From: Acidobacteriota bacterium
Lineage (GTDB): Bacteria; Acidobacteriota; Terriglobia; Versatilivoradales; Versatilivoraceae
Assembly: GCA_022821775.1 (NCBI GenBank)
Contig: JAJECY010000265.1
Coordinates: 1 to 33,230 of the forward strand
Direction: 5' to 3'
DNA: 33,230 bases
Of this stretch, positions 1 through 7,676 are shown piece by piece. Made by a program: the position numbers and the translations under genes. Within the stretch, counting starts at the first letter, position 1; each line of letters starts with the position of its first letter. The notes beneath the pieces are model-generated. The model worked only from the letters and a program-made list of their open reading frames with translations. It had not been told where the DNA came from and searched no databases.

Positions 1-1
1 C

Positions 2-880
<879 letters not shown>

Positions 881-1070
881 CGCGCCGTGGGGCCGAGCGG
901 GACCCTGGCCTATTCTCCCAACTTGCCCTGACCCGCCTTCTTCCACTTCGTAGCCCAGCAGACCCCCCCGGCCCGGCTCCGGTTGGACCGCCCCTGCCGA
1001 TTTGACCGGGCTTCCACCCCCACCACATGTATTGGGCGGCCACGCCGAGCTTCGTAAGGAGGGCACGCAG

Positions 1071-2528
1071 ATGGAACGTTGGGCGATTTTCACCGTGGCA
1101 ATCGCGTGGCTGGTGCCTGGGGCACTGCAGCAGGAGCCATCGGCCTGTAGAACCCTTGTCGTTTCAGTTCCCGAAGGCGGCTCTGTCAGATCCCTTTCCA
1201 ATCTTCATTTCTACAGCCAGGGAGTGACCCACGGGCTTCAGGTAGATGAAGGCTTCCATGAGGTATTTGTTCCCCAACCGGACGTTGGATACAGGTTTAA
1301 CTCCTGGAAGCAGTCAGGCGCGCACTTTTGTGGCGGACAGATAGGGAATTGCACTGTCACGCTGTCCCCGCGTTTTCTACTTGAGCCTGTCTTCGACAGA
1401 GAGGTGGGAGCCCTGGGTTACAGGGGGATCCGCAAGCTGGATTACCGCGACATGGCAGTGGACGGCTTGTTCTTCGCACAGGCCCATGCAGATTTCAATG
1501 GCGACGGGATTCTCGACCTGTTCAGGGTTGCCGGAGATGCCAGTGGTCGATCTTTTGAGCACAGACATGTTGAGATGTGGATTGGAAGCGGAGAAGGGGC
1601 CTACTTTCGGGACGATTTACTGCTCGTGGATCCGACCGCCGGCGGCATCAATCCTCGCAAAGTCGTTGTGGCCGACTTCAATGGGGACGACAAGGCCGAC
1701 GTGATTGTGGCGGATCATGGTTATGATGCCGAACCGTTTCCCGGAGCTCCCGTGTTGCTCTACTTGTCGACGGCTGACGGCCGACTCGAGAAAGCGCAAG
1801 GACTGGACCACATCGTAGGATTCCATCATGGCGTGGCCGCGGGGGACATCGATGGGGATGGAGATACCGACGCATTTGTAACCGATTTCATTCCCAAATT
1901 CCTGCTCAACGATGGTCAAGGGAACATGGTCCAGAATAGGACCTACTTGCCCACACAGTATCCCATGGAACACGCGGGATACTATACCTCAGAGATGGTG
2001 GACGTGGATCGGGACGGTCATCTGGACTTACTGGTTGCGGGTCACGAATTTGATTCCGAACCCGCCATCGTGCTCTGGGGGACGCAGGAGCCCGGTTTTA
2101 CCAGAAGCGAGGCAAGTGTTCTGCCGAAGGTGGTCGATTTTGGGATCATCGTGGACATAGATGTTGCGGACTTTGACGGAGACAATATCAATGATCTTCT
2201 GTTGAACCGAGTTGGCTCCGGGCCCGGGAGAGACTTCTATGACGGTGCATACTTTCAACTGCTCAAGGGACAGGAAGATCGGCGCACATTTGCCGATATC
2301 ACCGCGTCCAGCGTTGACAACGAAGGGCTACTGACCCTCTCTGAGGAACAGGGGTCGTGGTTTGTGTGGCTGATTCTTCAGGACTGGGATTCTGACGGGA
2401 ATTTGGACATTTTGGTGGACAACCAACCGCATGGACCGGGCGGTGAAAGTTTCGTGGTGTTAAACAACGGCGTATCACTGTTTTCTCCATTGACAGTGGT
2501 AAGGCCGGCAAAAGACACGATTGATTAA
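1071..2528 (+). CDS. Secreted FG-GAP / VCBS repeat protein
   Basis: A predicted exported calcium-binding beta-propeller protein of 485 residues. I chose ATG 1071 because AAGGAGG lies 8 nt upstream and the next residues form a signal peptide (MERWAIFTVAIAWLVPGALQ); the frame is open upstream to 1002 but that part is not protein-like. After a cysteine-containing N-terminal beta region (about 25-115) come six D-x-[DN]-x-D-G-type FG-GAP loops at about residues 141, 202, 259, 311, 367 and 438 (for example ADFNGDGILD and GDIDGDGDTD). This fits integrin-alpha-like propeller blades that bind Ca2+ in the loops. The ligand or function is unknown; family members act in adhesion or as extracellular structural proteins. 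Base composition is less GC-rich than the neighbouring operons and a recombinase relic lies just downstream, so horizontal acquisition is possible. It appears monocistronic. Confidence 0.88.
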   Translation: MERWAIFTVAIAWLVPGALQQEPSACRTLVVSVPEGGSVRSLSNLHFYSQGVTHGLQVDEGFHEVFVPQPDVGYRFNSWKQSGAHFCGGQIGNCTVTLSPRFLLEPVFDREVGALGYRGIRKLDYRDMAVDGLFFAQAHADFNGDGILDLFRVAGDASGRSFEHRHVEMWIGSGEGAYFRDDLLLVDPTAGGINPRKVVVADFNGDDKADVIVADHGYDAEPFPGAPVLLYLSTADGRLEKAQGLDHIVGFHHGVAAGDIDGDGDTDAFVTDFIPKFLLNDGQGNMVQNRTYLPTQYPMEHAGYYTSEMVDVDRDGHLDLLVAGHEFDSEPAIVLWGTQEPGFTRSEASVLPKVVDFGIIVDIDVADFDGDNINDLLLNRVGSGPGRDFYDGAYFQLLKGQEDRRTFADITASSVDNEGLLTLSEEQGSWFVWLILQDWDSDGNLDILVDNQPHGPGGESFVVLNNGVSLFSPLTVVRPAKDTID

Positions 2529-2618
2529 CGTCCACTAAAACGAAGCAGCCCCCATCGATGTCACGACAGAAATCCAGGAACTTCTGTTTCTAAATTAGCT
2601 CCTCTCCTCCGCCATTTC

Positions 2619-2822
2619 TCAAACAGAGAACCTCTCCACAATATTCCGCGTCACCCTATGCCGCCGTCGGTCATAGATCTGGGTGGTTTTGGGATTGGCG
2701 TGGCCGACCAGGTACGGCACGTCCTCCAGCGGCACATCCCTGGAGAGCAGGTCGGTCAACCAACAGCACCCTGAGGCTGTGAGTGCTGAAGACCGGGAGC
2801 AGGGAAAGGTCCCGGTTCCGCT
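2619..2822 (-). pseudogene. Tyrosine recombinase (phage integrase family) C-terminal relic
   Basis: Reading the minus strand, the last 40-odd codons encode DVPLEDVPYLVGHAN, then PKTTQIYDRRRHRVT, ending NIVERFSV. That is box II of a tyrosine recombinase, with the second conserved His in GH and the nucleophile Tyr in IYDRR, nine residues apart as usual. In the overlapping frame just upstream sits FSTHSLRVLLV, whose HSLR (2781-2770) matches the H-x-x-R motif. Removing one base near 2757 joins the two frames and gives 23 residues from this Arg to the second His, the spacing of intact family members. The N-terminal and core-binding parts are missing; the homology stops at a 10-bp tandem repeat (2833-2872). 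It is therefore a truncated, frameshifted remnant, probably of an integron- or phage-type integrase. Confidence 0.75.
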
Positions 2823-2832
2823 CGGCGTCTTG

Positions 2833-2872
2833 CTTCGTGTGTCTTCGTGGTCCTTCGTGTCCCTTCGTGGAT
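2833..2872. repeat. Four tandem 10-bp CTTCGTGKNN repeats
   Basis: Four consecutive units, each beginning CTTCGTG, start at 2833, 2843, 2853 and 2863. On the other strand they read CACGAAG every 10 bp, about one helical turn. They abut the truncated end of the recombinase relic. A related degenerate run of ACGAA units occurs at about 21093-21115. Such CACGAAG strings are often dispersed non-coding repeats in GC-rich genomes; no function is assigned. Confidence 0.8.
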
Positions 2873-3078
2873 AACTCTTTTTACCCCGTCGCATGCAGCG
2901 CGACACCAGGTTGTTTCAAGTGAGGGCCCCGCGTTTTCCGGGTAACCCTTTTGGCGGTGTTGCGCATCAGAGATATTTGGTGAGCGGGTTGGGCGTCGAA
3001 ATGCGGCGCCGGTTCGAAACCCGCGGGTCAGGGCGGGCGCCTCGTCTCTCACACGATTTCCTGAAACGGGAGGGCGTT

Positions 3079-3414
3079 ATGGAGCTAAGGGATTGCAAGT
3101 TCTTCTACGGGGGGCAGGAGATGAGCTTCTCGGTTTTTTCAAACGATCCTTGCCGGGCTCGATATCTCGACAGCATCTCGGTGCCCTTGGTTCAGACACG
3201 GGTCGATGTTTATGGGATCGAGCCGGGCCCGAAGACCCGTTGGGTTCTGATCAGGCAAAAAGACGAGGAGAAGGACAGATTCAGGCTGTTTGTTCGTCAG
3301 GGCGACAGGTTTGTGGAGAGCCGGGAACAGGCTCTGTCCAAGGAATTGCGGGACGAGATTCTCGGCAGATTCCCCAACCTGACGGGTGAATTTCACCCGC
3401 CGCTGGCGGCTTGA
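3079..3414 (+). CDS. Small hypothetical protein
   Basis: An open frame of 111 residues from ATG 3079, with GGGAGGG at 3068-3074 four nt upstream. The frame is open further upstream to 2893, but that part overlaps no recognisable domain and follows a recombinase relic, so the internal ATG is preferred. The protein is soluble-looking and charged (for example KTRWVLIRQKDEEKDRFRLF), with no signal peptide or membrane segment. I do not recognise a family. The end of the gene carries two adjacent inverted repeats (3383-3399 and 3399-3410). It runs towards pnp on the other strand with 45 nt between stops. Coding status rests on the ribosome site and protein-like composition only. Confidence 0.5.
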   Translation: MELRDCKFFYGGQEMSFSVFSNDPCRARYLDSISVPLVQTRVDVYGIEPGPKTRWVLIRQKDEEKDRFRLFVRQGDRFVESREQALSKELRDEILGRFPNLTGEFHPPLAA

Positions 3415-3459
3415 CCCGCACGAAGCTCACTCGGTCGCTCGGTGCACGGGGCGCTTGCT

Positions 3460-5559
3460 TCAGGATGACTTTTGCCGTTGTTCCCTCAACACGGCCTTTC
3501 GGCTCAGCTTGATCTTCTGGCCGTCAATCCCAATGACCTTGACCAGAAGCTGGTCACCCTCCTTCAGCTCGTCCCGGACTTGCCGGATTCGATGCTCGGC
3601 GATCTCGCTGATATGAAGGAGGCCGTCTGTCCCGGGAAAGATTTCCACGAAGGCGCCGAAATCCACCAGGCGAACCACCTTGCCTAGATAGATCTTGCCC
3701 ATTTCCGCCTCGGCAGTGAGGTCCTTGATGATCTGAATGGCCTTTCGGGCGGACGCCTCGTCGATGGCAGCGATGTTGACCTTGCCGTCGTCTGCCACGT
3801 CGATCTTGACCCCGGTCTGTTCGGTGATTCCGCGAATCACCTTGCCTCCGGGTCCAATGACGTCGCGGATCTTCTCCCGCTTGATGCGAAGGGAAAAGAT
3901 CTTGGGAGCAAATTTTGAAGTGTCGCTCCGGTGGGCTGAAATGGTGTCCAGCATTCTGTCCAGGACGAAGAGTCTTCCGCGCAGCGCCTGCTGCAGGGCC
4001 TCACTCATGATTTCCATGGTCAAGCCGGCGATCTTGATGTCCATCTGCAGGGCCGTGATTCCGGCTCGGGTCCCGGTGACCTTGAAGTCCATGTCTCCGT
4101 AGTGGTCTTCGGCCCCGGCGATGTCGGTCAAGACGGCGTATCGGTCTCCTTCCTTGACCAACCCCATGGCAATGCCGGCGACCGGGGCCTTGATGGGGAC
4201 GCCGGCGTCCATCAGCGCGAGGATGCCGCCGCAGACGCTGGCCATTGAGGAAGAACCGTTGGACTCCAGGATGTCGGAGACAATGCGAAGGGTGTAGGGG
4301 AACTTTTCTTCGGCGGGAACCACCGGCAGAATGGATCGCTCCGCCAGGGCGCCGTGGCCCACCTCCCTGCGCCCGGGCCCTCGCATGAATCCCGTTTCGC
4401 CCACACTGAAGGGTGGGAAGTTGTAGTGGAGAAGGAACCGCTTGGACGATTCGCCCTCCATGATGTCGATCTTCTGTATATCGTCCGAAGTGCCCAGGGT
4501 GGCGGTGACCAGGGCCTGGGTCTCGCCGCGGGTGAAAAGGGCCGAACCGTGGGTGCGGGGCAGAAGGCCGACCTCGCAGGTGATGGGTCGGACGGCGTCG
4601 AACTCACGACCGTCCGGGCGTTTCTTTCGTTCGAGGATGTCGTCGCGAAAGATCTGCTCCTTGATGCGATCGAAAATAGCCGACGCATCGCTTCTCAAGT
4701 CGGCCGACTCCTCCGGGTAGCCGCTCAGCAGGGCTTCCTTGACCTTGTCAACCTGTTCGTAGCTTCCTCTCTTGCCGTGCTTTGTGGTGTCGAGAGCGTC
4801 CCTGAGATCGGCTGACACCTGCTGGGAAATCTGACTGAAAAGCTTCTCGTCGACCGGACGCGACTCCAGCGGACGTTTCCGGACCCCCAGGCTGGCCGCC
4901 AGTTCCCTTTGCAGGGGGACAATCTGCTTGATGTGCTCGTGTCCGAAAGCCAATGCTTCAACCATGGTGGCCTCGGAAACCTCTCGAGCTCCGGCTTCGA
5001 CCATCACGATGCCCTCTTCACTGCCGGCAACGATCAAATTGAGCAGACTTTCTTTAAGGTCCCGACTGGTGGGGTTGATCACTAGGCTGTCACCGATCAG
5101 ACCCACGCGAACCGCGGCGATGGGGGTCTCGAAGGGAATGTCGGACACCATCAGGGCCGCGCTGGCGCCGGTGATGCCGTGGATGTCGGGATCGTTCTCT
5201 CCGTCCGCGGAGAGCACCAGGGCAATGATCTGGGTGTCGCAGCGATAGCCCGACGGAAACAGCGGTCGGATGGGACGGTCTATCAGTCGACAGGTCAGAA
5301 CCTCCTTTTCGCTCGGCTTGCCCTCGCGTTTGAAGAAGCCCCCCGGAATGCGTCCCGCGGCGTAGTAGTTTTCCCGGTAGTCTACAGTCAGAGGAAAGAA
5401 ATCCACGTTGTCCCGGGGCTGTCTTCTGGAACAGGCGGACACCAACACCACCGTGTCTCCGTAACTGACTTGAACTGCGCCGTCAGCCTGGCGGGCGATC
5501 CTGCCCGTTTCGATGGTGATTTCCTTGCCTCCGATGAGTGTGCTGGTTTTCTCAATCAT
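3460..5559 (-). CDS. pnp: Polyribonucleotide nucleotidyltransferase (PNPase)
   Basis: A phosphorolytic 3'-5' exoribonuclease and degradosome component that releases nucleoside diphosphates. The 699-residue length is normal. Domains run in order: first RNase PH-like core (begins MIEKTSTLIGGKEI, with DFFPLTVDYRENYYAAGRIP and LIDRPIRPLFP), alpha-helical linker, second RNase PH core (RPITCEVGLLPRTHGSALFTRG and GRREVGHGALAER), a KH domain (IRDVIGPGGKVIRGI, about 555-610) and a C-terminal S1 domain (GKVVRLVDFGAFVEIFPGTDGLLHISEI). It is the last gene of the minus-strand ribosome/transcription block, 119 nt after rpsO. That gap holds a long stem-loop resembling the RNase III processing and autoregulation site known from the E. 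coli rpsO-pnp gap. Identification is unambiguous. Confidence 0.98.
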   Translation of the reverse strand: MIEKTSTLIGGKEITIETGRIARQADGAVQVSYGDTVVLVSACSRRQPRDNVDFFPLTVDYRENYYAAGRIPGGFFKREGKPSEKEVLTCRLIDRPIRPLFPSGYRCDTQIIALVLSADGENDPDIHGITGASAALMVSDIPFETPIAAVRVGLIGDSLVINPTSRDLKESLLNLIVAGSEEGIVMVEAGAREVSEATMVEALAFGHEHIKQIVPLQRELAASLGVRKRPLESRPVDEKLFSQISQQVSADLRDALDTTKHGKRGSYEQVDKVKEALLSGYPEESADLRSDASAIFDRIKEQIFRDDILERKKRPDGREFDAVRPITCEVGLLPRTHGSALFTRGETQALVTATLGTSDDIQKIDIMEGESSKRFLLHYNFPPFSVGETGFMRGPGRREVGHGALAERSILPVVPAEEKFPYTLRIVSDILESNGSSSMASVCGGILALMDAGVPIKAPVAGIAMGLVKEGDRYAVLTDIAGAEDHYGDMDFKVTGTRAGITALQMDIKIAGLTMEIMSEALQQALRGRLFVLDRMLDTISAHRSDTSKFAPKIFSLRIKREKIRDVIGPGGKVIRGITEQTGVKIDVADDGKVNIAAIDEASARKAIQIIKDLTAEAEMGKIYLGKVVRLVDFGAFVEIFPGTDGLLHISEIAEHRIRQVRDELKEGDQLLVKVIGIDGQKIKLSRKAVLREQRQKSS

Positions 5560-5595
5560 TGATATGTTTCCCGGCCCGGATTGCCGCCTACACCA

Positions 5596-5644
5596 AAATA
5601 GCGACTGCCGGCATCACGTTCGGCAATGCTCGGAGTCGCTATTT
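5596..5644 (-). promoter_or_regulatory. Long stem-loop in the rpsO-pnp intergenic region
   Basis: In the pnp mRNA sense the arms are AAATAGCGACT (5644-5634) and AGTCGCTATTT (5606-5596), a perfect 11-bp stem. It continues inward through CCG/CGG and GCAT/ATGC after single-base bulges on each side, closing on an 11-nt loop (5615-5625). In total 18 bp pair. It starts 34 nt after the rpsO stop and ends 36 nt before the pnp ATG, and has no T-tract, so it is not an obvious terminator. By analogy with E. coli it is a candidate RNase III cleavage and PNPase autoregulation site; that role is inferred. Confidence 0.7.
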
Positions 5645-5678
5645 CATTGTTCAAGCTCGAATTGTCTTCCCGGGCTCG

Positions 5679-5948
5679 CTACTTGCGTATTCCAAGTCTT
5701 TGGATGACCGTTCGATAGCGTTCGACATCCTTCGTCTTCAGATAGTCCAATAAACGCCTGCGGTGCCCGACCATCTTCAGCAGACCGCGGCGAGAAGCGT
5801 GATCCTTCTTGTGTTCCTTGAAGTGGCCCGTCAAGTAGGTGATCCGCTCGCTCAGCAGAGCAATCTGGACTTCCGGCGACCCCGTATCGGTGGGATGGGT
5901 CCGGTATTTCTGAATCACTGAGCTCTTGAGATCCGGTGTCAGTACCAT
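5679..5948 (-). CDS. rpsO: 30S ribosomal protein S15
   Basis: Primary 16S rRNA-binding protein of the small-subunit platform. From ATG 5948 the product has 89 residues, the normal S15 size, beginning [16 protein letters not shown] and containing the family signatures [31 protein letters not shown] and RRRLLDYLK. The frame stays open to another ATG at 6005, which would add 19 residues ([19 protein letters not shown]) not seen in the family. Neither start has a strong Shine-Dalgarno site, so 5948 is chosen by length and homology. It sits between truB and pnp in the usual order, 84 nt after truB, and is probably cotranscribed with both. Confidence 0.96.
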   Translation of the reverse strand: MVLTPDLKSSVIQKYRTHPTDTGSPEVQIALLSERITYLTGHFKEHKKDHASRRGLLKMVGHRRRLLDYLKTKDVERYRTVIQRLGIRK

Positions 5949-6032
5949 GAATTCGAAGAGTGGATCCTTTCCTTCCAGGCCGATAAAGCAGGCGGAATGT
6001 AGCATATTCCCGTCCCCGAAGTAAAGCGAAAG

Positions 6033-6953
6033 CTATAGGACCAGCTTGGGGAGAAGGCGGACCGCGCCCTGTTCGCCGCGTCCGTCCGGGTGCCGGGAGG
6101 CAGCCGCTTCAGCCAGACCCAGCAGCAGCCCCGAGTCGGAAAGAACCCGGATCATGGGGGACTCCGAATGATCAAGGGGAACGTTGCCGACTCCCAGCGT
6201 CCTTCCATGGGCAAAGGCCTCCCGGTCTTTCGCGGAGACGCGGATGCCGGGAATATCCTCCAGCATGGAGTTCATGGAGAGCAGGAACCGGGTCCAGTCT
6301 GGGGGCATTTGTCCCTGTGGCAGCGGACAGGCCATCGACAGGGAGAACTTTCCCGATGAGAGGCGGCGCAGCCTGGAGAGATGGGCTCCACAGCCCAGCT
6401 TCTGTCCCAGTTCGTGGGCCAGGGCTCGGACATAGGTTCCCGGCGAGCAGTGGATTTCGAAATCGACGGTGTCCGCCGCGTCTTGGCGAAACCTGAATTG
6501 ATGAATGCGGACCCGCTGGGGAGGGATTTCAACCGGGAGCCCCTGCCGGGCCAGTCGGTAGGCACGTCGTCCCCCGATCTTCTTGGCCGAGTATGGGGGA
6601 GGAGCCTGCATCTGCTCGCCAACCATGGATTCGACCGCGGTCCGGAGTCGGTCCGGTGCAAGACGGGGCTGTCGAAACTCGGATGTCGGTTGACCCAGGC
6701 GATCATAGGTGTCGGTGGTCAGGCCCAATTGGATGGTTCCCTCATAGACCTTCCTGCCGCCCATGAGAAATCGCGCCAATCGGGTCGCCCGCCCGACTGC
6801 CAGGGGCAACACCCCGGTGGCCATGGGGTCGAGAGTCCCGAGGTGGCCGATTTTCTTGATCTGTAGCTGGCGGCGGATGAGCTGAACGACGGCGTGCGAG
6901 GTCATGCCTTCCGCTTTGTCGATGACAAGGAAGCCCGTGAGCGGTCCATTCAT
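6033..6953 (-). CDS. truB: tRNA pseudouridine(55) synthase TruB
   Basis: Converts U55 of the tRNA T-loop to pseudouridine in the cytoplasm. The 306-residue product begins MNGPLTGFLVIDKAEGMTSH and carries the catalytic aspartate at D42 within GHLGTLDPMATGVLPL. The RNA-binding motifs KVYEGTIQLGLTTDTYD, QAPPPYSAKKIGGRRAYRLAR and CSPGTYVRALAHELG follow in family order. A C-terminal extension of about 80 residues fits a PUA-like TruB_C region. ATG 6953 is the natural start; no clear Shine-Dalgarno site precedes it. It lies 54 nt downstream of rbfA and 84 nt upstream of rpsO in the conserved nusA-infB-type operon. Confidence 0.96.
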   Translation of the reverse strand: MNGPLTGFLVIDKAEGMTSHAVVQLIRRQLQIKKIGHLGTLDPMATGVLPLAVGRATRLARFLMGGRKVYEGTIQLGLTTDTYDRLGQPTSEFRQPRLAPDRLRTAVESMVGEQMQAPPPYSAKKIGGRRAYRLARQGLPVEIPPQRVRIHQFRFRQDAADTVDFEIHCSPGTYVRALAHELGQKLGCGAHLSRLRRLSSGKFSLSMACPLPQGQMPPDWTRFLLSMNSMLEDIPGIRVSAKDREAFAHGRTLGVGNVPLDHSESPMIRVLSDSGLLLGLAEAAASRHPDGRGEQGAVRLLPKLVL

Positions 6954-7007
6954 GGGGGTTTCGGGGGAAGGGAGCGCCGGTGCGGAAATTGTGGGACAGG
7001 ATTCCGG

Positions 7008-7373
7008 TTACTGGTCCGGGGTATCGACGGTCTTGGTCCGGTCGAGCAGTTCTTCAATCCGCGCTCCGTACTCGATGGAGCGATCGTATTGAAAGTCCAG
7101 TTCCGGAGCGGCTCTCAGCTTCAGTTGGGAGCTGATTTCATGGCGAATGTGGGCAGAAGCCCGGTTGAGTCCCAGCAGCGTCTGTTCGCGGTCTTCCCGG
7201 CTGCCCAGCACGCTGACGAAGACTCTGGCTTTCTTGAGGTCGGCGCTCATCTTGACCTCGGTGACGGTGGCCAAGCCGATTCTCGGATCCCGCAATCCGC
7301 GCAGAATGATCTGGCTGATGGCCATTCGAAGCAATTCGCCGACTCGTCCCGGCCGTCTGGAGGGGGATTTCAT
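7008..7373 (-). CDS. rbfA: 30S ribosome-binding factor A
   Basis: A KH-fold maturation factor that binds late 30S precursors and helps 16S rRNA 5'-end maturation and cold adaptation. The product is 121 residues from ATG 7373, close to the usual length, with the signatures RVGELLRMAISQIILRGLRDPRIG, here shortened to its key parts RVGELL, IILRGLRDPRIG and VTEVKMSADLKKARVFVSVLG, then RAAPELDFQYDRSIEYG. ATG 7373 overlaps the TGA of the preceding DUF503 gene as ATGA, which implies translational coupling. An alternative ATG at 7391 adds six residues and has GGAGGG 12 nt upstream. Neighbours and family match make the call firm; only the start is uncertain. Confidence 0.95.
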   Translation of the reverse strand: MKSPSRRPGRVGELLRMAISQIILRGLRDPRIGLATVTEVKMSADLKKARVFVSVLGSREDREQTLLGLNRASAHIRHEISSQLKLRAAPELDFQYDRSIEYGARIEELLDRTKTVDTPDQ

Positions 7374-7648
7374 AGAAACTCTATCTGGCATCGAGCCAGA
7401 TTTCCCTCCAGGATTCTCTCCGCCTCATCGGTCACCGCCTGCAGGGTTCGTTCGAGGATGGTGTGGTCGGAAGAGATGGCAACGATACCCAGGGTCGATC
7501 GCTGCCAGAGGTCCTGGTGTCCGCATTCGGCTATGGAGATATTGAACTTCTTGAGGCGGTCCCGCAGGCTGCGAATCACCTGGCGTTTGTCTTTGAGCGA
7601 CTGGGCATAGGGGATGACGACTTCGAGGGTGAGCAAACCGATGTTCAT
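7370..7648 (-). CDS. ylxP: DUF503 family protein (YlxP-like)
   Basis: A 92-residue protein of the DUF503/YlxP family, beginning MNIGLLTLEVVIPYAQSLKD followed by KRQVIRSLRDRLKKFNISIAE; the SLKDKR and FNISIAE positions are typical. Its exact job is not established, but family members are almost always encoded between infB and rbfA, as here, so a part in ribosome assembly or translation is inferred. It follows infB by 28 nt and its stop overlaps the rbfA start by four bases. No signal peptide or membrane segment is present. Confidence 0.9.
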   Translation of the reverse strand: MNIGLLTLEVVIPYAQSLKDKRQVIRSLRDRLKKFNISIAECGHQDLWQRSTLGIVAISSDHTILERTLQAVTDEAERILEGNLARCQIEFL

Positions 7649-7676
7649 GGCGGGCTTCGGTGGAGCCGGGCCGGCC

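Noticed and set aside
2833-2872. CRISPR array
   Set aside because: The units are 10 bp and contiguous with no unique spacers.
3383-3410. Terminator between the small plus-strand gene and pnp
   Set aside because: CGGGTGAA-T-TTCACCCG and GCCGC-TG-GCGGC are strong inverted repeats but lie inside the coding end, have loops too small to fold without opening pairs, and no T-tract follows on either strand.
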